46,548 nucleotides of DNA, taken from positions 1 through 46,548 of the forward strand of contig CALDUJ010000055.1 of assembly GCA_937923735.1 (NCBI GenBank). Direction: 5' to 3'. Under the pieces are notes generated by a model, which did no database searches, was not told the DNA's origin, and saw nothing but the letters and a program-made list of their open reading frames with translations. Shown here piece after piece: positions 25,937 through 34,623 of the stretch (position 1 is its first letter; the number at the start of each line of letters is the position of its first letter). The DNA comes from an uncultured Flavobacteriaceae bacterium. Lineage in GTDB: Bacteria > Bacteroidota > Bacteroidia > Flavobacteriales > Flavobacteriaceae. Both the position numbers and the translations under genes were made by a program.

Positions 25937-27181
25937 ATGCAAAAAAAAATATTAGCATTAGTACTTAGAGGAGCATCGATGGGCTCTAAATTTTTATTAA
26001 TTATTGGCTTATCTAAAGTATTAACTACCGAAGACTACGGGGTTTTTAGTTTAATAATAACAACATTAACATTCCTGATGTTTTTTTTAGGTCTTGATTT
26101 CTATAATTTTTCACATCGTGAGATTATAGAAAAAGACCACTCTAAAATTCAATTTTTAGTTAATCAATTTTGGTTTCATTTGTTTTGTTATGTACTTTAC
26201 ATACCAATTATATATCTGATTTTTGGAGCTGATATTATACCAATAACATATATATATCCTTTTTATCTGCTACTTGTTTTTGAGCATTTAGGGCAAGAGT
26301 TATTTAGATTTTTCAACTTGTTTAACAAGCCCAATATCGCCAACTTAATTTTGTTAATTAGAACAGGTTTTTGGATAGTGATTATGCTCATTTTTGAATA
26401 TTTAATTTTCAATAATACGCTTACCATAACATCTATATTATATTACTGGATTGGAGGATCCTTGTTAGCCATTATATTTGCAATTGCATACATAATATCT
26501 CAGAAAAGTGTAAATCTCAATGACATCAATTTTTTTAAAATCGATAAAAGCTGGATAAAAGCTGGAATTAGGATAAGCATTCCTTTTTTTCTAGGCACTA
26601 TCGCTTACAAGGTAATTGAATATTCAGACAGATACATGATAGACTGGTTTATGGGGAAAGCTGAGGTGGGCGTCTATTCTTTTTTTGCAAATTTCGCAAA
26701 CATAGTTAATATAGTAGTTAACACCATAACGATTACTTTACTAGTTCCAAACTTATTAAGAGCAGTTAGTTCTGAAAAAGAAGAAGAGATTAAATTAAAA
26801 ACCAAACAATTTTCTAGAGAGCTATACTTAACCACATTATTGGTAAGTCTTATTATCGTCGGTTTAATATATCCAGTACTAAGTTGGCTTGATAAGCCTG
26901 AATTTTCTGCTGAGATTCGAGTATATTTCGTAATTCTTCTTGCCAATATATTATTCAACGCATCATTAATATATCATTATTTGCTTTATGCATACAAGAG
27001 GGATAAAGATATTTTAATGCCAGCTGTATATGCTTCCGGAACTAATATACTGTTAAATGTCATTTTCATACCCATATTTGGGCTAATTGCTGCGGCACTA
27101 TCAACTTTAGTGAGTTTCGGCTTAATTTTAATACTGAAAAGAAAGTTTTGGTCGAAAACAAAAAACCTTGAAATGTTATGA
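25937..27181 (+). CDS. wzx: Wzx-like oligosaccharide flippase
   Basis: The 414-residue protein is almost entirely hydrophobic, with about 12 membrane segments by eye and an N-terminus (KKILALVLRGASMGSKFLLIIGLSKVLTTEDYGVFSL) typical of the polysaccharide flippases in the MATE/MVF superfamily. Wzx moves the undecaprenyl-diphosphate-linked repeat unit across the inner membrane. Codons 2-5 include an A9 run. It starts two bases after pseI and its stop overlaps the start of the sialyltransferase-like gene, keeping the export and polymerisation genes together. Confidence 0.85.
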   Translation: MQKKILALVLRGASMGSKFLLIIGLSKVLTTEDYGVFSLIITTLTFLMFFLGLDFYNFSHREIIEKDHSKIQFLVNQFWFHLFCYVLYIPIIYLIFGADIIPITYIYPFYLLLVFEHLGQELFRFFNLFNKPNIANLILLIRTGFWIVIMLIFEYLIFNNTLTITSILYYWIGGSLLAIIFAIAYIISQKSVNLNDINFFKIDKSWIKAGIRISIPFFLGTIAYKVIEYSDRYMIDWFMGKAEVGVYSFFANFANIVNIVVNTITITLLVPNLLRAVSSEKEEEIKLKTKQFSRELYLTTLLVSLIIVGLIYPVLSWLDKPEFSAEIRVYFVILLANILFNASLIYHYLLYAYKRDKDILMPAVYASGTNILLNVIFIPIFGLIAAALSTLVSFGLILILKRKFWSKTKNLEML

Positions 27182-28188
27182 ATTTAGTAAGTATTTTTGT
27201 TGCAATTGCTCCAAATCACATTTCAAACTTCGAGAACATAATTGAAAGCGATAAAGATATACGCTTCACAGTTTTACTAAACCCAGGGAACTTTAAGTTC
27301 AAACCAGCCGTTTGGAATCAAGTAATCGAAGGTGACTTAAATTTAAGATATACAGAATCTTCAAAATTTAACAAGTTAAAATATCAATTAGGAAAGCTTA
27401 TTGGTTACAAATCTTTTATAGCTCAGGTGAAGAAGCATCTGCCTAAAGCCCAGCAATATAGATATTATTACTGTAATTTAGACGACATACTTACTAATCA
27501 TATCTTTTACTATTTTGATGGTAAGGACATTACAATTGATAACTATGTTGTAGAAGACGGAATACTTAATTATTATTATCCGAAGACTAATAACAAAAAA
27601 TTAAAATTAAAGAAAGTACTTTGTAAATATTTACTGGGGGTTGATATAATCCCTGAAAACAATCACCCTACAGGAATACATTTAGATAAAGTTAATGCAC
27701 AATACGTAAGATTACCTGAAAAATCTATCTTCCCAGAAAAATCTAATCAGCTTCCATTTGTTAAGATAAACTATGAGCCTGTAAAAAATATTATTCTTGT
27801 TGTAGGGCAAGATATAATGCATAATAGCGATGAGGGTTCAAATTACTACAAGAAAAAGCTAAAAGAGCTTTTTGGTCATATTCTGAAGAGAATGGAAAGA
27901 GATTGTAAAATTATATACAAACCTCATAGAAATGGAGATTATACAATTGCAGAAGAAATACTAGAAGTAACTTTCACGAATTTTGAACTATATTTAGACA
28001 TTACTCCAATTGAAGAATGTTTGACGCAAATAAAACCAGCTTATATATATTCGTTTAACTCAAGTGCTTTAATTAATTTAAAGCTAGCATTAGAAAGAAA
28101 GGATATCTATATAGCTGGGTTACCTTATAATAAAAACAGTGAGTTAACCAGCCTTTTTAATAGTATAGGAATAGAAATTTTGTCATGA
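27178..28188 (+). CDS. Candidate nonulosonic acid (sialyltransferase-like) glycosyltransferase
   Basis: I recognise no named gene. The 336-residue protein has three features shared by bacterial sialyl- and polysialyltransferases (GT38, GT52, GT80 type). These are an acidic D/E-D/E-G motif (VVEDGILNYY, Glu126-Asp127-Gly128), a basic stretch with a histidine (IIYKPHRN, His250) where the HP motif usually is, and a Ser-Ser motif (YSFNSSAL, 295-296) near the C-terminus. In those families the first motif supplies the general base and the His and Ser residues bind the CMP-sugar phosphate. Given the CMP-nonulosonate pathway immediately upstream, transfer of that sugar is the natural role. Arg instead of Pro after His250 is unusual. 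It overlaps wzx and wzy by four bases each. Confidence 0.62.
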   Translation: MNLVSIFVAIAPNHISNFENIIESDKDIRFTVLLNPGNFKFKPAVWNQVIEGDLNLRYTESSKFNKLKYQLGKLIGYKSFIAQVKKHLPKAQQYRYYYCNLDDILTNHIFYYFDGKDITIDNYVVEDGILNYYYPKTNNKKLKLKKVLCKYLLGVDIIPENNHPTGIHLDKVNAQYVRLPEKSIFPEKSNQLPFVKINYEPVKNIILVVGQDIMHNSDEGSNYYKKKLKELFGHILKRMERDCKIIYKPHRNGDYTIAEEILEVTFTNFELYLDITPIEECLTQIKPAYIYSFNSSALINLKLALERKDIYIAGLPYNKNSELTSLFNSIGIEILS

Positions 28189-29468
28189 CATTAGCAGTTA
28201 ATATTTTAATCTTAATAATTTTCTTACTGTTCCTGTACATTATATTAAAGCAAGACTTCAAAATATTTTTTCTATATGGCTTACTAGTATTTCAGGGACT
28301 GGCAATAGTACCGTCACTAATATACATAGAGCAAGGAATTTTTATAAGTGAGCAAGGAAGAGAAAGTTATTTTGTGGGAGCGACATTTGCCTATGTTGTT
28401 TATTTTATTATTACGTTCTTAATTTTATTTCTAACCTTTAATTCGCTAAAAAAGTTTAAGGCTATTACTCCAAGATTTAATATTGCTGGAAGACCGGCTG
28501 ACAAAAAAATAATTTATTACATAGCAATATTTACACTTGCTCTTTTGTTTTTTAACGCGAGTCAATCAAAACTTCCTTTATTTGACTCCTCGGTATCAAG
28601 ATTTACATATTGGGAGAATTCGAAGTTTCCATTTTTGAACAAAATACTAGGAAATATATCAGTTTTTATACCCTTTATATTGGGGGTTTTGTACAAAGAC
28701 AATAAGTTTAGAAGTATATTAATATTAATGCTTTATTTTACATATAACTTTTTAATAGGCCAAAAGTTTTCCCCCATTGTTTCTGGACTTTTTTCTTTTT
28801 TTCTACCGATAATAATTATCTCTGATATAAGAATAAATTTTAGAACTATTTTTAACAGAAAAATCATATTCTCTTTCCTCGTCTTGTTTGGAGTTGTTTA
28901 TACTATAATCTACAAGCGTTATGAAAAAACAAGCCCCTATGCAATTATTAAAATTTACGACCCCAACGAAGCTATTTTCTACAGGGCATTTGGATTGCAA
29001 GGGCACTTGATGTGGGGGTCTGTAGAAACTTATGTTTACAATGGCGAAAAACAATCGTATAAGTTTTCAGATCTCTCAAGAGGAATGCATAAGTTAATGG
29101 ATCGATTTGCATTAAAGCGCAGAGGCTACGAACAAGCTAAAGAAAGTGGGTTTAATTTCACTAACGGATATCCATCCATCTTATTTTATGTTTATCCAAC
29201 GGTTATTTCCCTAATTGTACATGTTTTAATGACTATAATTTTTCTAGGATTTACAGGCTGGTTGTTAACGAGATTTATTTTACATGAATCCTATGTTTTG
29301 GCTGTTGTTATGTACCAATTATTTAATTGGGTGATTTATGCATTTACTATGGGGTATTTCTATAAACTCAAATATATGGCAGTTTTTTTAGTATGCTACG
29401 CAATTTTTGTAGTTTTGAACAACTCAAAAAAGAACATTCAACTCAAAAGATTTATTGATAATGATTAA
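28185..29468 (+). CDS. wzy: Wzy-like oligosaccharide repeat-unit polymerase
   Basis: The 427-residue integral membrane protein has about ten hydrophobic segments and a long soluble loop (roughly 240-325). In the loop lie YDPNEAIFYRAFGLQGHL and ESGFNFTNGYPSILFYVYP, a pattern resembling repeat-unit polymerases. Sequence conservation in Wzy is poor, so this rests on topology, position right after the flippase and transferase, and the general pattern. It would join repeat units in the periplasm under control of the Wzz-like protein. Its 3' end overlaps the next gene by eight bases. Confidence 0.65.
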   Translation: MTLAVNILILIIFLLFLYIILKQDFKIFFLYGLLVFQGLAIVPSLIYIEQGIFISEQGRESYFVGATFAYVVYFIITFLILFLTFNSLKKFKAITPRFNIAGRPADKKIIYYIAIFTLALLFFNASQSKLPLFDSSVSRFTYWENSKFPFLNKILGNISVFIPFILGVLYKDNKFRSILILMLYFTYNFLIGQKFSPIVSGLFSFFLPIIIISDIRINFRTIFNRKIIFSFLVLFGVVYTIIYKRYEKTSPYAIIKIYDPNEAIFYRAFGLQGHLMWGSVETYVYNGEKQSYKFSDLSRGMHKLMDRFALKRRGYEQAKESGFNFTNGYPSILFYVYPTVISLIVHVLMTIIFLGFTGWLLTRFILHESYVLAVVMYQLFNWVIYAFTMGYFYKLKYMAVFLVCYAIFVVLNNSKKNIQLKRFIDND

Positions 29469-30495
29469 GCATATTATATACTTAGTTCTAATATTATTTA
29501 CCATCCTTAATTGTAAGAAGGACAATAAAACTAGTAATAAAGCAGGAATAGAAGAAACGGTTAGCAGCACTAAAGACTCTTTGATTTCCTTACTAACGTT
29601 GGATGATTCATTTAAAACTAACGACGTTAGAAGATATGGAGTCTTTCCAGGCAAAGGTATAGGAACACACCCAACTACTGGAAACAAAAAAATGGATGAA
29701 CTTTTAAATTTAGCTGAAAACGGAGTTGAACTTACTTTCCCTAAAGGCACATATAAAACTGTTCTAATCATTTCGGATAGAAAGAACATCAGTCTCAATT
29801 TTGAAGAAGCTGCTTTTACGGGTGCAATTCAAGTTGTTGGAACAACAGAAAACGTTGTAAAAGATATTAATTTAAAGGGCACCTTAGCTTCATATAGCTC
29901 ATTTTTCACTAGATATGCTGACAAAATAAAAATAGACTCGCTAATTTTGAAAAACGACAAGTCAATTAATATTTCAAATTTCAACAATACGGGGTGTAGC
30001 ATCTACACAGGCACATTGTCGTTGTATATGGATTATCTAAAAATAGAAGGAACTGGCTCAGATGGAGATCAGTATAGATATACTCCTGCAGCCCTAATGA
30101 TTCATGGAAAATCTCCAGCACCTAATGATATTTTGATTAATAAAGCTGAGGTTGAATCATCAGATAGACATGGTGCTTACCTGTCAGGGAAGTACATAGA
30201 AATTAAAAAGCTTGATATATTATCCTATGGAAAAGGCAAATCTGATAATATGATACCAATAGCTTACACTCAAGCAGGAGATGAAAAGAAGATTACTGGT
30301 GTTTGGCTGAATGATTTTGAAGACTCAGCAATTCTTGACTTAACTATTAACACTAGTGGAACTAATATAACAGATGCACTTTTTTTGGATTCTGGAGATA
30401 GCACTTTAGCTTCAGTAATTTCTAAACTTACAATAGAGGGGCCTAACAAGAAGATTAGGACTGCCGAAGCTACTAATGTTAAATACACTCAATAA
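29461..30495 (+). CDS. Lipoprotein with probable right-handed beta-helix fold, in the polysaccharide operon
   Basis: The 344-residue product starts MIKHIIYLVLILFTILNCKK, a lipoprotein signal with candidate acylated Cys18. An in-frame TTG two codons earlier is less likely as the start. The body begins GVFPGKGIGTHPTTGNKKMDELLN, then shows short repeating turns (INLKGTLAS, KIKIDSLILKND, DYLKIEGTG, ILINKAEVESSDRHG, IKKLDILSYGKGKSD) with beta-strand spacing of about 22-25 residues, as in pectate-lyase-like beta-helices. Proteins of this fold often cleave, epimerise or bind polysaccharides. Location inside a Wzx/Wzy locus suggests it acts on the polymer at the envelope, but I see no catalytic triad I can name. 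Confidence 0.6.
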   Translation: MIKHIIYLVLILFTILNCKKDNKTSNKAGIEETVSSTKDSLISLLTLDDSFKTNDVRRYGVFPGKGIGTHPTTGNKKMDELLNLAENGVELTFPKGTYKTVLIISDRKNISLNFEEAAFTGAIQVVGTTENVVKDINLKGTLASYSSFFTRYADKIKIDSLILKNDKSINISNFNNTGCSIYTGTLSLYMDYLKIEGTGSDGDQYRYTPAALMIHGKSPAPNDILINKAEVESSDRHGAYLSGKYIEIKKLDILSYGKGKSDNMIPIAYTQAGDEKKITGVWLNDFEDSAILDLTINTSGTNITDALFLDSGDSTLASVISKLTIEGPNKKIRTAEATNVKYTQ

Positions 30496-31735
30496 ATTAA
30501 TGAGTAATATAATGGAATATAAGGATAGGATTCAAAATACCTGCCTTGCTCTATTTATTCTAGTAATCCCATTCGAATTAATTTTCACACCTATTGCTCT
30601 AACAATCTTAATTATAAGCCATCTAATTTTTGGAAGTAAAAATGAGCGGAATACTTCTTTTTTAATGCCTCTTCCCGTTTGGTTAATAATTATTCTTTTT
30701 CTTTTACATCCAGCAGGCATGCTTATAAATGAAGAATTAGAGTTTTCTTATAAGAGAATAGATACACAACTTTTAATGTTTTTTGTACCACTGGCTTTAT
30801 TGTTAGTAAACTTAAAACCAAAGCAAATCACAATCATTAAAAAAACAATCATCTTATCTTCTGTTATATTCTGCCTGCTAGCAATCACATTACTCATTTA
30901 TAATTTGATTGTAAATTTTGAACATAAAGGCGACTATAACTTTGTTCAAACATCAATGTATCATTTTCATTATCCATATGATGTTCTTTACATTAATATT
31001 GCTTACATACTACTTCTGTTCAATAAGTTCTTCAATAAATTTAAATTGGCTATATCGACTTTGTTTTTTATAATCATTGTTCTCTCTGGCGTTAGGATTG
31101 GCCTAGCGATGTTTTTTTTACTTACAGTTACTTATACCTTTTTTAATTTTAAACGCTTAGTAAACATTAGAAGTTTATTGATTTTACTAGGGCTAATAAT
31201 TTTGGGGCTGATAATGATTAAAAATAGTAAATACGCAAGCGATAAATTTTTTGATTCGTTAGAAAAAATAGGTTTTGATACAGGAAAATACGTTTCAGAG
31301 ATAGGAGAAAAATATCACAAAATATCTCTTAGAGAGAAATTATGGTCATCTGCAAAACAAGCATTTAGTGAGAACCGAAATAAAATAATTGGTTATGGCC
31401 CGCAAGGCTCAAGAGAGGTGTTAGATAGAACTTATAAAGAAAAGAATTTAAACCAATTAATAGGTTTAAATTCACATAATCAATATCTGACAACATTGTT
31501 AAACAATGGTATAATTGGGTTGTTAATTTTAATCTCAATAATTTCGATAGGGTTTATTTCAAGTTTAAATAAAAAATCCGCACAAAATTTTTTACTTGTT
31601 TTTGTTATTGCAATTGCATTTATTACAGAATCTATGCTAGAAAGGCAAAAAGGAGTAACCATTTTCACAGTAATATTGACTACAGTATGTATTAGCAATA
31701 ATTTAAATTCAAGGATAATTGATGGGTCTGTATAG
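30476..31735 (+). CDS. O-antigen ligase/polymerase family membrane protein (WaaL/Wzy type)
   Basis: The 419-residue multispanning protein has about ten hydrophobic segments. Its large loop near the C-terminus contains GYGPQGSREVLD, and GLNSHNQYLTTLLNNGIIGLLILI follows. That second pattern (H-N-x-Y-L plus a glycine pair) marks the O-antigen ligase (PF04932-type) family, which includes both WaaL ligases and some Wzy polymerases. Given that another Wzy-like gene precedes it, ligation of the polymer to lipid A-core or another acceptor is the more likely job. The ATG at 30476 overlaps the previous gene by 20 bases; ATGs at 30500 and 30512 are alternative starts. The next 141 bases hold no gene. 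Confidence 0.75.
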   Translation: MLNTLNKLMSNIMEYKDRIQNTCLALFILVIPFELIFTPIALTILIISHLIFGSKNERNTSFLMPLPVWLIIILFLLHPAGMLINEELEFSYKRIDTQLLMFFVPLALLLVNLKPKQITIIKKTIILSSVIFCLLAITLLIYNLIVNFEHKGDYNFVQTSMYHFHYPYDVLYINIAYILLLFNKFFNKFKLAISTLFFIIIVLSGVRIGLAMFFLLTVTYTFFNFKRLVNIRSLLILLGLIILGLIMIKNSKYASDKFFDSLEKIGFDTGKYVSEIGEKYHKISLREKLWSSAKQAFSENRNKIIGYGPQGSREVLDRTYKEKNLNQLIGLNSHNQYLTTLLNNGIIGLLILISIISIGFISSLNKKSAQNFLLVFVIAIAFITESMLERQKGVTIFTVILTTVCISNNLNSRIIDGSV

Positions 31736-31850
31736 AGTTTAATTTTATACTGAACATTATTTATCATATAAAGCTCAAAAAACCTTGAACAATCCGCCTT
31801 TAAATTTATATTTCTCTATTTTTATAGATGTCTTTTTATACACAGCTAAC

Positions 31851-31858
31851 TATATTTG
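31851..31858 (+). promoter_or_regulatory. Candidate -7 element of the GT4 gene
   Basis: TATATTTG is a perfect -7 match and lies 18 bases before the GTG at 31877. It supports that codon as the start and suggests a new transcript begins here within the polysaccharide locus. No TTG is visible upstream at the usual distance. Confidence 0.45.
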
Positions 31859-31876
31859 TATAAAATTTGAGTCTGA

Positions 31877-33013
31877 GTGAGAAAACTAAAAATTGCACAT
31901 ATTTTGAATTCTGTAGGAGGAGTTGATGTCTCGCTCAGGTTGATTTTAAAACATATAAATTCAGAAAAATTTGAATCTATAGTTATTCATGGCGAGAAAG
32001 ATACTGATACAGATTATTTGGACAATAAAGGAAGAAAAATTAAAGACTACAAGGTTTCCATAGAGAGAGACATAAGTATTTTCAGAGACTTAAAGGCTAT
32101 ATACAGTACATACAAGATTATTAAAAAAGAAAGGCCGAATATTATACATGCGCACAGTGCAAAAGGAGGAATTATTGCAAAAACCATAACTACTTTTCTT
32201 AAGATTCCTGTTTTGCATACACCACAGGCCTATTCTTTTCTTAGTGCGCAAAACGGGTTAAAGAGAAGTATATATTTAGGTATTGAAAAGATTTTTAGAG
32301 GACCAAACAATAAAATATTGGCTTCTTCAAAATCTGAACAAAATAGAGCAATTAAAGAAGTAGGTTATAAACCTGAGGCAGCTTTGTTGTTCAACAATTC
32401 TATAGATCCAATTCCAGAAGTTGTTAGTGAATTATCAATTGCTAAAACTTGGCCTGACTTGTATATATGTACAGTAGGCAGACCATCTTATCAGAAAAAC
32501 ACTGAATTATTGCTACAAGTTTTAGCAAAAGTAAAGGAACAAATTCCGGATATTCATTTGGTTATTGCTGGTGTTGGGTACCATTCCCCTAACCTTAAAA
32601 AGGTGAAATCATTAATTAATGAACTGAGCTTAAATGACAATGTTACAATGTTAGAATGGACCTCAAGGGAAGATATATTTAATATTATCAAGAACTCTAA
32701 ATTCTATGTCACAAGCGCTAGATATGAAGGCCTCCCATATTCAGTTATTGAAAGTTTGGCGCTAGGTAAAGCTGTTATAGCAACAGACTCAGATGGAAAT
32801 AGAGATTTAGTTGTAGATAATTTTAATGGTTTTTTGGTTAAGAATGATGATTCTAATTTATTTGTGAGAAGAATAATTAATCTATTTAATTCTGATATGT
32901 TAAGTGCGAAATTTTCTCAAAATTCACTGATTCTATATGAAGAAAACTTCAATATGCATAAAAATATCAGAATTTTGGAAGACATTTATGTAAATAATAT
33001 AAGAAGACATTGA
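31877..33013 (+). CDS. Glycosyltransferase family 4
   Basis: The 378-residue protein has the GT-B/GT4 layout: an N-terminal domain with IAHILNSVGGVDVSLRLIL and IIHAHSAKGGIIAK, and a C-terminal domain with VGRPSYQKNTELLL at 200-213. The E-x7-E pair is Glu284 and Glu292 (ARYEGLPYSVIESLALGK). GT4 enzymes are retaining transferases using nucleotide-sugar donors. The sugar transferred here is unknown; rhamnose, xylose or ManNAc are candidates from the locus. The start is GTG, confirmed by the conserved N-terminus and by the -7 element upstream. A 156-base gap follows before ugd. Confidence 0.88.
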   Translation: MRKLKIAHILNSVGGVDVSLRLILKHINSEKFESIVIHGEKDTDTDYLDNKGRKIKDYKVSIERDISIFRDLKAIYSTYKIIKKERPNIIHAHSAKGGIIAKTITTFLKIPVLHTPQAYSFLSAQNGLKRSIYLGIEKIFRGPNNKILASSKSEQNRAIKEVGYKPEAALLFNNSIDPIPEVVSELSIAKTWPDLYICTVGRPSYQKNTELLLQVLAKVKEQIPDIHLVIAGVGYHSPNLKKVKSLINELSLNDNVTMLEWTSREDIFNIIKNSKFYVTSARYEGLPYSVIESLALGKAVIATDSDGNRDLVVDNFNGFLVKNDDSNLFVRRIINLFNSDMLSAKFSQNSLILYEENFNMHKNIRILEDIYVNNIRRH

Positions 33014-33028
33014 GCATTTATATAAGCA

Positions 33029-33050
33029 TTCTTGTTTAAGAAGTTTTCTT
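33029..33050 (+). terminator. Weak hairpin after the GT4 gene
   Basis: TTCTT, loop GTTT, AAGAA form a 5-bp stem (33029-33042) followed by GTTTTCTT. It lies 15 bases after the GT4 stop. The stem is short and AT-rich, so this is at best a weak terminator. Confidence 0.25.
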
Positions 33051-33051
33051 T

Positions 33052-33091
33052 AACTCAAAAAAACTCTACAAAGATTTGTATTGTTTGAGTT
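33052..33091. repeat. Nested inverted repeats upstream of ugd
   Basis: An outer 8-bp inverted repeat, AACTCAAA (33052-33059) with TTTGAGTT (33084-33091), encloses an inner one, TACAAA (33067-33072), GA, TTTGTA (33075-33080). No T run follows, so a terminator is unlikely. It lies 54 bases upstream of the ugd -7 element and might be a protein-binding site or an RNA structure at the end of the GT4 transcript. Confidence 0.35.
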
Positions 33092-33144
33092 TAGACACTT
33101 AAATAGTAATTGCAACTTATCAGGATTTTTCTAATTTACTTTTC

Positions 33145-33152
33145 TATTTTTG
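33145..33152 (+). promoter_or_regulatory. Candidate -7 element of ugd
   Basis: TATTTTTG matches TAnnTTTG and lies 17 bases before the ATG at 33170. A TTG at -33 is not evident. It would start a transcript covering ugd, the UDP-GlcA decarboxylase and the initiating transferase. Confidence 0.4.
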
Positions 33153-33169
33153 TTGCTTAAATAATTAAC

Positions 33170-34570
33170 ATGAAAGTGAAAAACATTTGTTGTATTGGTG
33201 CTGGATATGTCGGCGGACCAACCATGGCAGTAATTGCCGAAAAATGCCCACACATAAAAGTGACTGTGGTCGACATAAATGAAAGTAGAATTGCTGCTTG
33301 GAATGGAGAAAATTTTGATGAATTACCAGTTTTCGAACCAGGCTTAGGAGATATTGTTAAAAAAACAAGAGGACGTAATTTGTTTTTTTCCACTAATGTT
33401 GACCAGGCTATTAATGAAGCAGAAATGATTTTTATTTCTGTTAATACCCCAACTAAAACTTACGGAAAGGGCAAGGGTATGGCAGCAGATTTAAAATATA
33501 TAGAGTTATGTGCTCGACAAATAGCTAGAGTATCAAAAACAGATAAAATAGTTGTTGAGAAATCTACTTTACCGGTAAGAACAGCCTCGGCTATTAAAAG
33601 CATATTGGACAATACAGGAAACAATGTTCAGTTTGAAATACTATCTAATCCTGAATTCTTGGCGGAAGGAACAGCGGTTGAAGATTTATTATTCCCAGAT
33701 AGAGTTTTAATTGGTGGAGACAATAGTACAGATTCCGGCCAAAAAGCCATACAAGCTCTAGTTGAAATTTATTCAAATTGGGTTGCTAAAGAAAGAATAC
33801 TTACTACTAATGTGTGGTCCTCTGAGTTATCCAAATTAACAGCAAACGCTTTTTTAGCTCAAAGAGTTTCTTCTATCAATGCGATGTCTGAAATATGCGA
33901 AAAAACAGGTGCGGATGTTAGTGAAGTTGCTAAAGCTATAGGTATGGACAGCCGAATTGGGTCGAAATTTTTGAAAGCATCTGTTGGATTTGGAGGATCT
34001 TGCTTCCAAAAAGACATCTTAAATTTGGTTTATATAGCTAAAAGCTATGGATTAGACCAAGTTGCAGACTATTGGGAACAAGTTGTAATTATGAATGACC
34101 ATCAGAAACAAAGGTTTTCAGATAATATAGTTAGTACATTATACAATACAGTTTCTGGTAAAAAAATAACGTTTTTAGGATGGGCATTTAAAAAAGACAC
34201 TAATGACACTCGTGAATCTGCGGCAATAAATGTGGCCGATAATTTATTAAGCGAGAGAGCAAATGTTTCTGTTTATGATCCCAAGGTAAGTTCAAAACAA
34301 ATTTATGCAGATTTAGATTACCTAGGAACAAGGTCAAATGAAGAAAACAAAGACCTATTGAGTGTTTATAAAGATCCTTATGAAGCTTGTAAGGATTCTC
34401 ATGGAATTGCTATCTTAACGGAGTGGGATGAATTCAAAAATTACGATTGGAAAAATATATATAAACAGATGAATAAACCTGCTTTTGTATTCGATGGTAG
34501 AGGCATTCTGGATAAAGATGAATTAGGTTCTATTGGTTTTATTTATTATAAAATAGGAAGCGGCGATTAA
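33170..34570 (+). CDS. ugd: UDP-glucose 6-dehydrogenase
   Basis: The 466-residue enzyme oxidises UDP-glucose twice with NAD to UDP-glucuronate. The NAD-binding [12 protein letters not shown] is at 8-19 and the catalytic Cys278 lies in [10 protein letters not shown]. The sequence ([24 protein letters not shown]) and length resemble the animal-type UGDH branch rather than the roughly 390-residue enterobacterial type, a situation common in Bacteroidota. UDP-glucuronate feeds the decarboxylase encoded next. A 53-base gap separates the two genes. Confidence 0.95.
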   Translation: MKVKNICCIGAGYVGGPTMAVIAEKCPHIKVTVVDINESRIAAWNGENFDELPVFEPGLGDIVKKTRGRNLFFSTNVDQAINEAEMIFISVNTPTKTYGKGKGMAADLKYIELCARQIARVSKTDKIVVEKSTLPVRTASAIKSILDNTGNNVQFEILSNPEFLAEGTAVEDLLFPDRVLIGGDNSTDSGQKAIQALVEIYSNWVAKERILTTNVWSSELSKLTANAFLAQRVSSINAMSEICEKTGADVSEVAKAIGMDSRIGSKFLKASVGFGGSCFQKDILNLVYIAKSYGLDQVADYWEQVVIMNDHQKQRFSDNIVSTLYNTVSGKKITFLGWAFKKDTNDTRESAAINVADNLLSERANVSVYDPKVSSKQIYADLDYLGTRSNEENKDLLSVYKDPYEACKDSHGIAILTEWDEFKNYDWKNIYKQMNKPAFVFDGRGILDKDELGSIGFIYYKIGSGD

Positions 34571-34623
34571 TCTGGGATTTTCCATTAAGTCAATCCGCAT
34601 AACTTTAGATAAAGAATAATTAC

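Noticed and set aside
25941-25949. A9 run at codons 2-5 of wzx as a possible phase-variation tract
   Set aside because: A9 or T9 runs also occur in DUF2971 (5346-5354) and in the CapK-like gene near 39911, so the length is ordinary for this AT-rich sequence.
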